64,000 bases of DNA from Arbacia lixula (taxonomy: Eukaryota > Echinodermata > Echinoidea > Arbacioida > Arbaciidae), in NCBI GenBank assembly GCA_963669155.1, contig OZ022588.1, positions 4,385,606-4,449,605 of the forward strand, given 5' to 3'. Of this stretch, positions 1 through 12,700 are shown piece by piece; within the stretch, counting starts at the first letter, position 1, and each line of letters opens with the position of its first letter. Below the pieces are notes generated by a model that ran no database searches, had not been told where the DNA came from, and worked only from the letters and a program-made list of their open reading frames with translations. The translations under genes were made by a program, and so were the position numbers.

Positions 1-509
1 GTCAATCTATTATGATAATTCATCGTATGGACTGCATAGAGACCCATATGGGGACTGCATGACTACATGTGTAGTTTTGGGCAAAATTCATTAGCTCTAA
101 TATTTGACCATTTAGGATAAAACCACAAAGTTATCTTCATGTGGTGCTCTTACTTTATTTGTATGTTTGGTTGAACTCTATTTCTTTGTGATTATAAGCA
201 CATTTCTGCAAGGTTTATTGAGCTCAAATCTCATCAGCCTATATCAATGTGGTGATCCATGTTGTTATGTTTGGTTGAAATGGGTTCATAGGATTTTTAG
301 GTTTTGGTAACATTCATTGATCTTTGACCTTTGAACTTGGGCAGATTTGACCCACTGCTACATCCATCAGATGTTTTTTACAGATATTGCATAAACAGAC
401 AGACAGACAGCTGGAAGGTACAGACGGTACAGATGACTTGAAAACAAAGTGCCTCTGGTCATTTTATGGCAGACACATAACAGTGAAAGATGAATGAATG
501 TGGTGTTAC
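1..509. repeat. Left edge: intron with a diverged DR1-bearing repeat
   Basis: No exon seen. The stretch about 160-480 is a diverged relative of the repeats at 4809 and 51267: it has TTTGACCTTTGAAC (near 326), a CAGACAGACAGACAG run and an end resembling the gcctccggccatt...ggcggaggcat terminus. Confidence 0.5.
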
Positions 510-704
510 CTCTCCCCATTCTCCAACGACATACTCCGGCTCATATTCTGGGATGGCACGGTAGGATCCGCTAAACCCACGCATACTGACTGTAGCGTCA
601 GTGACAAAGAGCACCTCCACCACCTGTCCCGTCGACTCATAGACGTAGGGTAGCTTCACTTCATCACAGAGGTCCACAGTGGTATTCGCCTCTACATCTC
701 TGAT
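510..704 (-). CDS. ADAMTS-like exon 24: CUB end and start of next TSP1
   Basis: IRDVEANTTVDLCDEV, the fourth CUB cysteine, then RGFSGSYRAIPEYEPEYVV and GEWGE. GFxGxYxA closes a CUB; EYVVGEWGE opens another TSP1 whose Cys core lies outside the window. The acceptor at 704 was chosen over one at 732 because only this one keeps phase 0 and the CUB pattern. Confidence 0.9.
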
Positions 705-3700
705 CTGGAGGTAATCATGTGAAATGGATTGACTGGTAAACAATGTCAATTATGTATTATCATGTTCTATCATCTATCTATATATCTATTTATCTTTCTA
801 GCCTATGTCTACTGCAGAAGGAAGGCTTCTTCATTTTCATCACCCTTCTATTTTCTTCTTGCTTGCACTTGTCACATCCTGTATTACCCCAAAATACTTT
901 GATAGATTACCACAGGTGACCCACATTCCTTTTAATAATTTATACCAATGATGTTGCCCAGCAGAGCAAAGAGAGCTATCTTACCGTCACACTGTCATAT
1001 TCACACCCATCTTCCAGGGCAAAGTCATTGAAAGTTATTTCAACACGGTTTCCCTGCGGAGCCATAAGTTTCTTGCTGCAGTCCAGGTCTGCTGGGTGGT
1101 TTGCAGGGTACCTGTTTGTAATTTTCATGACAAATTATGTAAAACAGTCAATACATTCCATACATGCACACAAATACATAAGAGGGAAAGAAAATGGCAA
1201 TGATAAAACTCACTTTCATGAACAAATACTAATTATTTTCTTAACCAAACCATGCACGGCAAATAATTGGTGTGGGGCAATAAATGTTGACAAAAGATAT
1301 GAAAAATTAAAATATGCTTCAAATGGAAGAGCATCACCATCTGCACAAGATGAACTGTATTCCATTGTTAAGTGATACAAATCACCTTCATAATGTTTTC
1401 AAAAATGATATTAATGATGATGACTCACTTTATCTTCAAATTGGCAACACACACTGGAAATGTTTAAATCACACTCTTATTCTTCACAATGGCATATCTA
1501 TTATTTAAAACTGTATTTTTTAATGTTATTCAATCTATAACGGATTGTTTGTTTCATTTTAGGATAAGTGCATGATGCCAACAATTGCAAAAAAAGTTTT
1601 TGTTATGAATATGTTTAATTGTACATTTCCTTTAAAAAAATAACACATTAAGATAGTTGATAACATTACTTAATAAAACAGATACATTTATAAGGCTATA
1701 ATGGTGTGAGAAAAGACTGCACATTACCCTGGACTGTCTAGAGAGTACACGTTCATCCCAAAGATCTGGTACTCCTGGTCACAGCCATAAGGTGGGGGGC
1801 AGGGGGCCAAGTAGCAATCGCGGGAGGTAGTGGGCACGGTCATGTTGAAGCACTCAGCATTGGGCACCTCAATCCCAGAGCCTTTGAAGGTCACACAAGA
1901 AACATCCCTGGTCTGGACACCCACACCGCAGGACACAGAGCACTACACAAACACAACAAAAACAAATCCATTCAGAACATGTCATTTCTCCTTTTGTAAA
2001 TTATGTCTTCTTCTTGGCACAAGAAGTTAAACATGAAACATGTTCACACATTCAGTGTTCTGATTCATGAATGGTTACTTTTCAGATGCCAACGTGTACG
2101 TGCCATTCATCTGCTCTTTGAGCTTGTCTTCATTTTCATCCAGTAAGGTTTTGCAGACATTGTAATTGCCTAGAAGTTCTTGCCAGATCAAGTTCATGAC
2201 AAGTTAATTTGTGCTTAAATATTTTCTGTGATCACAGTGGTTCATGACCCTATTGTTATGTATCTTTACCCGTTCGCATTTTTAAACCAGAATCTAGTTG
2301 TACATTATTGGATTTTGTAATCGTAACTGCTATCGAGTGAGCCAATAAGAGCTGAACCAAGCAGCTGTAGCCAGAGTAGTTCCAAACAATTGTTAAATTT
2401 GAAAATCATTGTGCAACGCTGCCAAAAAATTTCATTTTTGTAATTCTCCAAGCCATTGTCTTACTAGGGTAGCCACATTAGTCTGCTTGCAACTGTTCTA
2501 CCCATGGTTACATGATAATCAAAACACAATACAAACATATGCTGCATGCATAGTAACAATGAAATTATGTATACACAAACAAAATATAGTAAAACACAAA
2601 AATAACAAGAATTGCATTGAATTGCAAAACCAACCGCTGTCCATGGAGTTGCTTCATAGACTCCTCCGCAGTCTTCCAAGTCACAGATCTCCTCACTAGG
2701 GGGCTCATTTGCCTGGACACAGAAAGACCCAGACACTATTTGAAAGTTGCTGTTGTCGCTGTCAATGGCATAGCAGTATACATTACGACGCCTCACTCCC
2801 TCACCGCAAGTCACAGAACATTCGCCAAATCCTTCAGCCACCCATGTGTACCTAGAACAATGCACACAAAAAAAGTTTTCAATGAAATGTGACATATCAA
2901 AGCAACTTCAAAATTTCTAACTGGCTTATTTCTTTTACATTACATGATTTTTTGCACTTGTCTCCAGCAGTTGGAAAAACTGATTAGATATTCGAGATGC
3001 TAAAAAAAAATTATTGCACCTTTACCCAGTATCTATGTACTGAAGACTTTTATACAAATCATCCATAGCCTCCTGAAAAAATGGACATAACCTATCAATA
3101 TACATCAAAGGTAATGACATGTGGTAACATGATGGGACCTTCAGGCAATTATCAACTCATCAATCATTTCTACACGCTCATGAGGTTGTACCAATATAAA
3201 GCACATATGAATGACTACTGAAGAATTGACAGAAGAGGCACACTCACAAAATGCAGGGGTCTTGGTTGCAAATGCGGACACTGGCAGGCTCTTCAGCTGG
3301 GTTGCAGTTGACTGAGTCGACTATAGCAAGGGAGGTGGCCGACTCAGTACAGAAGACTGCCCTCGTCTGAACACCATTCCCACATGACACTGAGCACTGA
3401 GGAAGCAAAATGGAAGAGACGAATCAGTTATTCATTCATTACATTATTATTATCATGACGAACAAGGTCAAGAAGGAGTTCACTATGCAGTGCCACTCAC
3501 CCCTTTCTGTTATGATCATCTAATATACTGGAAGAGCCTACTTGAGCTTTCAGCTGAGGTGAATATAAAGTCCATCAGAATTGGAATTGGCATGAAAAAA
3601 AACACACATTCAAATTGTTCTTCAATGACTTCTCATTTTAGTTGAAATTGTTCCGCAATTAGTGGGTACAGTATGACTAACAGGACAGACAGATGTATAG

Positions 3701-6700
3701 ACAGACAACATACAAACATATCACCACATTTTGTCACTTATTTGAACTCTCCCATCTCATACCAACACGTGACGGAACATTACAGTAAAGAGCCTTTTTA
3801 TCTATGCTTACCGCAGACCAATCACCAATCCTCCACACAGGGTCACAAGTGGTGGGTGGGGTGCAGGCCCGAGTGAGGTTAAGCGGGGTGATGTCAGCAT
3901 TGACACAATCTTCTTCAGTGGCCCGCACAGGAATGCCATTCACATAGGTGACGCACACCACAATGCGACTCTGGATTCCCTCGCAAGTGCAGTCCGAGTA
4001 GGCAGATGTCAGGTAGGAATATCTGGTAACAATTTAAAGGGAGAGACAGCAGAAAAGAGCTTATTAGAGGAAAACCAGGAATGTACCAAGTTATGGATAT
4101 CTAATTAAATTCAGACAAACAAAATGCCATATCTGATACACACAAGTATGTCAAACACTTCTGTACTGCAAGGTGGTTAGGTGTACGGTTCTGTTTCATT
4201 CCTTTGAAAATTGTTCCACAAACATTTAAGATAATTTGGGCCAAAGTAACACCAATGAATAATAAGCTCTTCATTTTTTGGGCTGTGACATTTCAATTCT
4301 ATCCATGTACAGTCCGGCCTCCATTATCTAGCCAGTCCACGTCAGGTTAACTGAGATGGCCAGAAAAACGATGGCCGTATAATGGAGGCCGGACTATATA
4401 TGATTAAATCATATAATTTTAATTTCTATAACAATACATGAAATGGGGTACTTACTCAGAGGGGCAGTCACCGAGGTTACAGATGATGGCAGGGGAAGGG
4501 GCATCCCCAGAGCACAGAGTATCGGCCACTGTTGCATTATTGTTGTCCAGGTCAATACATCTCACTGTCCTCTGTTGGATGCCAATACCACAGGAGGCTG
4601 AGCACTGCAATGGGTGTGAAAGATACAGCAGTCAAAACATGCCTGTATAACAATAGTTTCTAATCAGCACTGACACGTGTGATTCAGTAAGTTAACCCTC
4701 TCATTACCTAATATGCGCACAAATGTGTATAAACATGTAATCTTATTGGGTCCCTGCTGATAAGATTAGACACATTTTTGAACTAGAGCAATTCAACTGC
4801 CACGCATTTGATAAACATGCCTCCGCCTCTTTGCTAGCTCTATTTAGATTATTCTCAGAAATTCTGTTTGTTTGGTTGGGAATGTTCCAGTGCATTCCTA
4901 TGTGAAATGAAAATATCATATTCTGTTTTTCCATGTTTAGCGAAGTTTGGCAATGTCCATTTCACCTTTGACCTCTTACTTCTTTGACTTTCAATCTAAC
5001 CAGTCTGTCTAAATCCATCCTTGTATCCTTGTGATTCATCTATGTCCCATGTTTTCTTGAAATACATAATTGGATTGGGATTTATTGTGAAAAATATCAA
5101 TTTGGGGGCAATTTTCAGCAAATTTTTGCAAAGTTCATTGACCTTTGACCTCTGACCTATCAGAAATTTCACCAAAAATGTTATCAGTATACCCCCAAGT
5201 AGTGATCCATCTTTGCACCATCTTTGGTTGGTAATGCGCCATTGGATTTGTATTTATTTTGAAAAATATCACTATGGGGGCAATTTTTTAGGTAGTTCTT
5301 GGCAAAGTTCATTGACCTTTGACCTCTGACCTTTTAGGAATTTTACCAAAAAATTCACCAATCTATCCTCAAGTAGTGGTCCATCTGTGTACCATGTTTA
5401 ATGAGAACTGCATCCTTGGACTTGGACTTATTGTGAAAAAGAGCAATTTGGGGCAATTTTTCACAAAGTTCATTGACCTTTGACCTTTGACCTCAGTCAG
5501 ATTTCACCCCAATTTTACACACTTCATTAGTTTTATGCAATACACACATGTACCAAGTTTGAAGCAAATCTGGTTCACGGTTCTCAAGATATTGCCTAAA
5601 CGGATTCAGGAGGGAAGGACAGACGGACGGACAACCCGAAAATATAATGCCTCCGGCCATTCGTGGCGGAGGCATTAAAATATGAAGAGGATATTGAAAA
5701 CTTTTCAAAGCAATCGTTGCTTCATCACCCCACCGCAAGATGAACAGGGCCCCATAACATAAAGGTTTGCGATCAATCACAAAATGGCAATGGCCAATCA
5801 AAATCATTGTTGCCTGCACATTTTGTTCAAAAGACTGACCAGCAAGCAATCAGAATATGTCTTTCAAATTTGCAATTATCACAAACCTTTATGTGATGGG
5901 GCCCAGATCATTATAAATAGTCAATAACTACTCAACAGGAAGAAAAAAAATGAACTTACACTGCCAAACTCTCCAACACTGTACACATAGTTTCCGCAAG
6001 GATCCAGCATGCAGTCAAAGACAGTAGGGGGAGCAGTCAGGCCAGCGCAGAAGGACTGGCTGACGAGTGCACCCTGCGATGAAATGCACCTCACTACGCG
6101 AGTGAAGACTTGGGTCCCACAGGTTAGCGTGCACTGTGTGAGATGTAAATGTTAGAATTAGTCATGGATCTCTAGAAGAAATAGAGTATCGTAGGCACAT
6201 TATTCCTTGATGAGCTTTTTACTTGTCTTGCAATTCCACTTCTCTGCCTATGATGGTTGGGCCTTGTCTTGCTAACTGATGAATACTATGCCAATGAAAA
6301 GTGCCACTGACAAATCTGCATAATGCCTCACATACCGCCAACAAGCTATATTTAAGCTATTCAACATTTCTGGGCTACTTAATTTTTTCAATTTTTATTG
6401 AGCTTTTTAGCCAAGTTTTTATGCTTCACTCAAGTATGTCAATGATTAGGAGCAATGCGAATTAAAGTTCATAGATTACATGTTTAACCCTAAAAAGACT
6501 GGGCTATTTTGGAGACTGGAAAGACTGGGGGGGGGGGGGGGCCTTTTGGGCACCCCCCCCCCCCCTAAGATCTTGACTGTTGGTCGTCCAATCGCAACCA
6601 AATTTGGCACACACATCGTTTGTCATGTCCTCTATAACGAATCTTAGTCGAAATACTGATATTCATTGTATTTTTTAATATATTCATAATTAATTATGCA

Positions 6701-9700
6701 AATATGCACATTTTTCTTTTTGAAAAACATTTTGGTGCCTATTGTGGTCCATAAATTCCTGTTTCAAGGTTTTCAGCTGTGAGAAGAGGTTGTTCATTAT
6801 GGCATTGTATTGTTTCATGCTAGAATTTTTAGATAGGCTTATGCAAATTACTTTTCTTTTGTTTTTCAATTTCTTATGTATTTCTTCATTTTTTATGTAA
6901 TGTTTTTCATTATTTTCATATCCAAGAGCTGCTACTTGAATTCACAAGTGACATTATATAGCAAGAAACAAATAAATCTGTAGTTAGAAAACAATGTGTC
7001 TCAATCAAATACCATACACTTTACACACAAATGAATACAAATTCGATTTTTTACATGACATGTGACATGAAAATGGTACCTAACTCCGCAACCACGGCAT
7101 GGGTGTATACACATTTGTTATCAAAAGTTACTCAAAACTCAAGAGAAAAAAAGTCATGAAATGGCAGCGCGAGTGCTTTAAGCACAAATAAATTATCGCA
7201 CAGTATGTACAGGAGGGGCCTTTTAGCCCCCCCCCCCAGTCTTTTTAGGGTTGAAGACAGGTACCTCAGGGAAATCATCTGCCTGGTAGACATAGGTGAT
7301 GTCACAAGGGTCCAGCTGGCAGTCCTGAGTTTCTATAGGGCGTTCAAGATTCCGGTTCTGGCAGAAAGCATCATCAACCACAATATTGGATTCATCCACG
7401 CAAAAGGCATTCCGGATCTGTATACCGTCTCCACATGACACTGAACACTGCACAGCAGAGAGAAAAAAACACAAATTAATCAGTAGTGCTGTCCTCACCC
7501 AGTATTCAATCTCACAATCTTCCATAAAATTTCAGTTAACAATTACAGGGAGACATGTGTGCATTCATTTTAGCAAAATTTGTACATGTGTGCATTCATT
7601 TTAGCAAAATTTCAGGCTTACAAAAAAAAGCCCTATACTTATAACCTGAAGCAAATCGCTTTATTATTGAAAGAGAGAAAGATAAAAACAAGAACATGAA
7701 ACTCAACAAGACATACTTGTGGACAAGTATACGGTGGTCTGTATGGCAAATTTTTACACGGACATTGGATGGTAAATGCTTGGTGACACCATGGACCTTC
7801 CATGGTGACATCACCTTTTCATTAGAAATCAAAGGCAGCACACACGAAAGAGTTGCCTAAATGGTGTGTGCTAACAACATGTAATTAATAGTCATTAAAG
7901 GTTCAAGAAGAAAAAATTAAAAAATTGGGAAAGAAAATCTCAAGGAGAATGAATAAGTAAGGGATTGAAAGGAAAAGGTCGCAAAAATCACATTGCAAAA
8001 GGAATGAAAAACTGACCCTACCCACACCAAGATTCGAACCGGGGGCCTCGCATTCTCAAAACAGCATCTTACCCATTCAGCTACAAATCTTCCCATTCAC
8101 TTAACACGTGAAGCAGAAAAAGGGGCTATAATGATTTAGAAATCAATGTTCAAGCTGAAATTTTGCCATGATCTCGACATCTGATGGAGACCACATCCCA
8201 AAATCTAGTAGACTCAGGTACAACATTCTAAAATTTCAGAGTAAAAGATTCAAACATTAGCGAGATACAGCTGCTAAAAGATCGTCATGTCAATTCATGA
8301 TTTGAAATAAATGCCTCGGCCTCTCCCATTGACATTACACGTAAATATGTGAGAATTTGACATAATGCGTTTCATCAAAATTTACATCATGATGGCGTAA
8401 TCAAAATGTGTATAAAAGCATTTTCTACCATAGAGCAATGTCCCAGGCACAACATACTGAAATTTGGGAGAAAACTGATCGAGGATTACCGAGATACGCT
8501 CAAACGGGTAAAAAAAAACATGACGTCAAACATGAAAATTCATTTTTTCCATTCATATGGCAATATGATGACGTCATGATGTACTAAGCGATAAAATGGC
8601 ACATGAAATCACATCTACATTTCATACTCTTTCCAAATATTAAAAAAATTGGGGATCACCGGCCATTCTGAAGAGCTATGGCCGATTGAAGATATATTGA
8701 AGTCATATTTTTTTCAATATTTGCACACAAAAATGTATTGACGCACGGACAGATTTTCAAATTTGATGCACCCGTACGACCTTGTTATTGCATGAAAATA
8801 AGTAAAAATGACATGATGTGATGTATGTAGTGTCAGAAACAGTAGTAAAAAAACAAAATTTTGACGCTGCATTTGCGTTAGGAACAGAAAAACATGCAAA
8901 CGTGCACACACACGTGGAAATTTTTGAAATGCTGGAAATGGCCTGAAACATATGCAGAACAATTTTTAGTCGATTTGGAGCATTTTTAAATTTTGCACGC
9001 GCGTCATTGCACTAACGTACACGTACGCGCGCGTTTTTATTAATTGAAATTAATTGTCCCATCATTAACTTTATGCATGTAAATTTTCATTAGCTCTAAA
9101 TAATCAGTTCTAGAGATATATCATTCAACAGGTTTTCATCAAATTGCTCGTAGATGACGTCACGGCTATGCCATGACCTGAAAATATCAATTTGCCAAGT
9201 TCATATGCATACCTATACATGGAAAACACATGAAAAGACATGACACATGCATTGTTGAGATATAGATGACACAAAAAAGAGGGGGGTATGGAATAAAAAT
9301 AAGAAGAAGAAGAAGAAGAAAGAAGATGCAGACAAAATTAGAAGGTGATCTGTCGGTGTACGACGGATCACCTAATCATGATCCTGTATACAGAATGAAA
9401 GAGCGTCAAACATCAGTGGTCAAATTTGCATATGAATCTACCTATTTGCCTGGAAAATAATATCCGATATATATAGTTCTGGAGCTTACCGCACTGAAAG
9501 CAGTTGTGACATATCTGTATCTTCCCGGGCAAGCACCGAGGTTACAGACCCGAGCTGATACAGGCCTCTCCAAATTAGCACAGTTTGTCTCTGACACTGT
9601 TGCCCCATTGATATCAACACACGTCACGTCACGCTGCTGAATCCCCTGGCCACACGTCACATCGCACTGAAAGACAAGAGCATGTAAGATGCCTTAGAAT

Positions 9701-12700
9701 AATGAAGAGACTCTATTCAGAACTCACATGTTGTAGAATAGCAGATGATGATACGCCAGGTATATCTTTATACCATGTGATACAATGATACTGCTCTTAT
9801 ACAATAAAATCACTAACAGGGTAGTAAGAGGCCAACAGACATGCAAAATGACGTGTTACATGGAATAGTACAACACTTTTCTGACAAGACAAAGCAATGG
9901 AGGATGGCAGTACTCAAAATTTATTAGGTTATATTTAGTGGAAACCGCAAGTACTGTCAAGCTTGATTTTGTTTGACTTAATTCAAAGCAAATGTTGTGA
10001 TATTACTTGCTTTCTTCCGTAGGTATCACATGTGAAGTAGGTCCATTCCCACCTTTACAACACTTCTAACAGCAAATTTTAAACAAATTTCATGGATCTA
10101 TAATAGACTTGATACCAAATCTTATCTTCATATCAAGCATGCGTTGGGTGGATGCAAAATGATCAATTACAAACAAATATATTGAATCAAAATGAGAACA
10201 GGACTTACGGCTCCATAGCTGCCAGTGACGTACGAGTAGGTTTCGACGACTGGTCCCGGACAGTTGTCCAGGGTGCACACCCTCTGGGTCACGACGGATG
10301 GGAAGACTGCAGCACAAATTGACACTGACTGGGAGTTACCCGCAGAGTCTGCACAGAAGGCACTGCGCGTCTCTACTCCCTGGCCGCATGTAACAGAGCA
10401 CTATGGGAACAGACCATGTGAATCAAATTATTAGTACTGACGGAATGGAGACAAGGGTATGGAAACTGATCTCCACTGACTGAGAGATACCAATAGAATA
10501 AGCACAGAAACGAGAGCACTGCAACAGAGCACATACCGAGACTTGCATGTACATACAGAATAAGCACAGAAATGCACTATGAAAAGCACTAAGCACTATG
10601 GGAACAGACCACATTCAAGAAAGCATCAGACCTGACTGAATTGAGAGGAGGGTAAGGAAACTAATCTTTGCTGACTTGAGCTACCCATCCTATTGAAGGA
10701 GAGGACATGGAAACAGATTTTGCCTTATTCAAAGGATGTCAATGTACTATTTTACAACGTAATACAGAGCATTGTGGGAACAGACCGATAACAAAAATTA
10801 TTGGGCCTGTCTGATTGCAGAGGAGATATCTGAACAGACTGCTGCAGAAAAATCTTTTAACTGGCTCAACATCATAGAGCACTGAAAATAGTAGAGGTTG
10901 AACAAAGCTATTTTTGGCTTTTACTGGAACTTCTTTTGTGAAAATTGAGGGCCTTACTGGTCCAAATTGTTTTGTCAATCATACCAGCAAAGGATGGGAT
11001 CATTGAACATCCTCCTTACCGTTCCCCAGTTGCCGTAGAACAAGATGTAGGTGACTCCTGGGCAAGGGGCGGGCGCACACTCTGCAGTGTCTGAGGGCCT
11101 GGTGTCTGTACACTGGTCGTCCCCAACAACCTGGTTGGTCACTGTGTCCACACAGGAGATAACCCGAGTTTCCACTCCAGTCCCACAGCTGACGGAGCAA
11201 GATGAACTAACAATCTGGAACTCTGTGGTGTTTGACCTGTGAGAAGAGTACATTAGCATAAGATAACACCTGTATACCATCCTTCTATGCTAACAAATGT
11301 TCTATGCAGTAGCACAAAGTTTTATTCCTGTTATGTGATGTAAAATCTTTGAATCACATGTATAAATCAAACATTACTCCTATTTCAAATGTTAGATTCT
11401 TATCTGAAGCATCTGAAGACTAGAGAAAAAAAAAGAAGCACGCAAAGTGAAACAAAATGTGAGCATCTATGATAGTAGCAGGCTGAATTTGAAAATGATA
11501 CTTTCCTGAAAAAAACATGTTTCCATATTATGAGTGAGAATACATGTTATCAAATACATTAAAGCTGGAGAGTTTCATCAATGCATTATTCTTCTACTTG
11601 TTACATATTGTGAATTCATGGTTGGGTTTTATTTCTTGCTTCCACATACCCTTGGGTCAGTGGCGCACAGCAGTATTCTCTCTCAGCCGGCTTCTCCGCA
11701 GGACATCTGCTCAGGTCTTGCACCAGGACAATGGTGGATTCATCCGGACGCTCAACGCAGAAAACGTTTCGGTAAGAATAGCAGTCGGGCTGGCATGCAC
11801 CATAGATACCAGGCAGCCATCTGAAAAGGGGGAGTGGGGGGGGGAGGGAATAAAATTAGTATAATCTCCATGGTAAGGTACTTCAGAAATACATGTTGGC
11901 AAAACTTATTGAAGCTCCTCTGATGTAAATGGCTTCACTGGTCTAGATGTGAGTCACCTGAGGAAGATGAGGGAAGATATTGATTATTATATTACGTAAA
12001 ATATGCATTTGACCAATATACTAATTTCTAGTAAAATTCTTTCTCTTTCACCAAATTTCAAATGTTGAGGTTAAATTTTCATCAATCTTAGAAAGGCTCT
12101 ATCATACCAGACGCTTTTAAAAAGCTCATGGGGTTTGTGCTCACAGATGAGACGCATATACCACAATATACCACAATGTGTATTTTATGAAGCAAAATTG
12201 AATAGAGTGTAATCAAATGTAATAAAACATAAATGCTGTCCAGTACGTGGGGTGCGAAGGTGACGCAACTTGTCACATTATCCAGACTTACTCTGGGACA
12301 CACTCTCCTACTTCACAGTCATACATGCTGACTGCTCGCAGACACTGCCCATGCACACAGATCTGTTGGGGAAAAGAGAAGTGCATACAAAAAGTCAACA
12401 CAATAAACCAATATTACTGTTGAATAGGACATTTGTGTAACAATCAATTATATTCCTTGTTCAATAACATGTCTTGTGTTTCAAAATTGGTCTGTTAAAC
12501 ATTTTTTTTTCAAATTGTACTTAAAACTTGACAGGCATTTGATAGTGGAATATCTTGTTAATTAGAAATGTATACTCTACCTATCCCTATGTGTATGACA
12601 TTCGTGCACATTTTATATACCGGTAATGTGGTAATATACAACTAACCTATGTGCTGCTATGATCAGGTAAATCTATTAATGAGGTGGGGTGAAATGACCA

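Larger units (their letters stand above)
705..4455. other. Short introns between exons 18 and 24: no other feature
   Basis: Introns 1112-1727, 1943-2634, 2852-3247 and 3397-3811 are AT-rich; I see nothing in them beyond splice signals. Intron 4023-4455 holds the 87-bp MITE. Exons within this span are listed separately. Confidence 0.6.

Noticed and set aside
704-732. Alternative acceptor at 732 for ADAMTS-like exon 24
   Set aside because: It would shift the frame relative to exon 23 and break the CUB pattern YDSV-TIRD.
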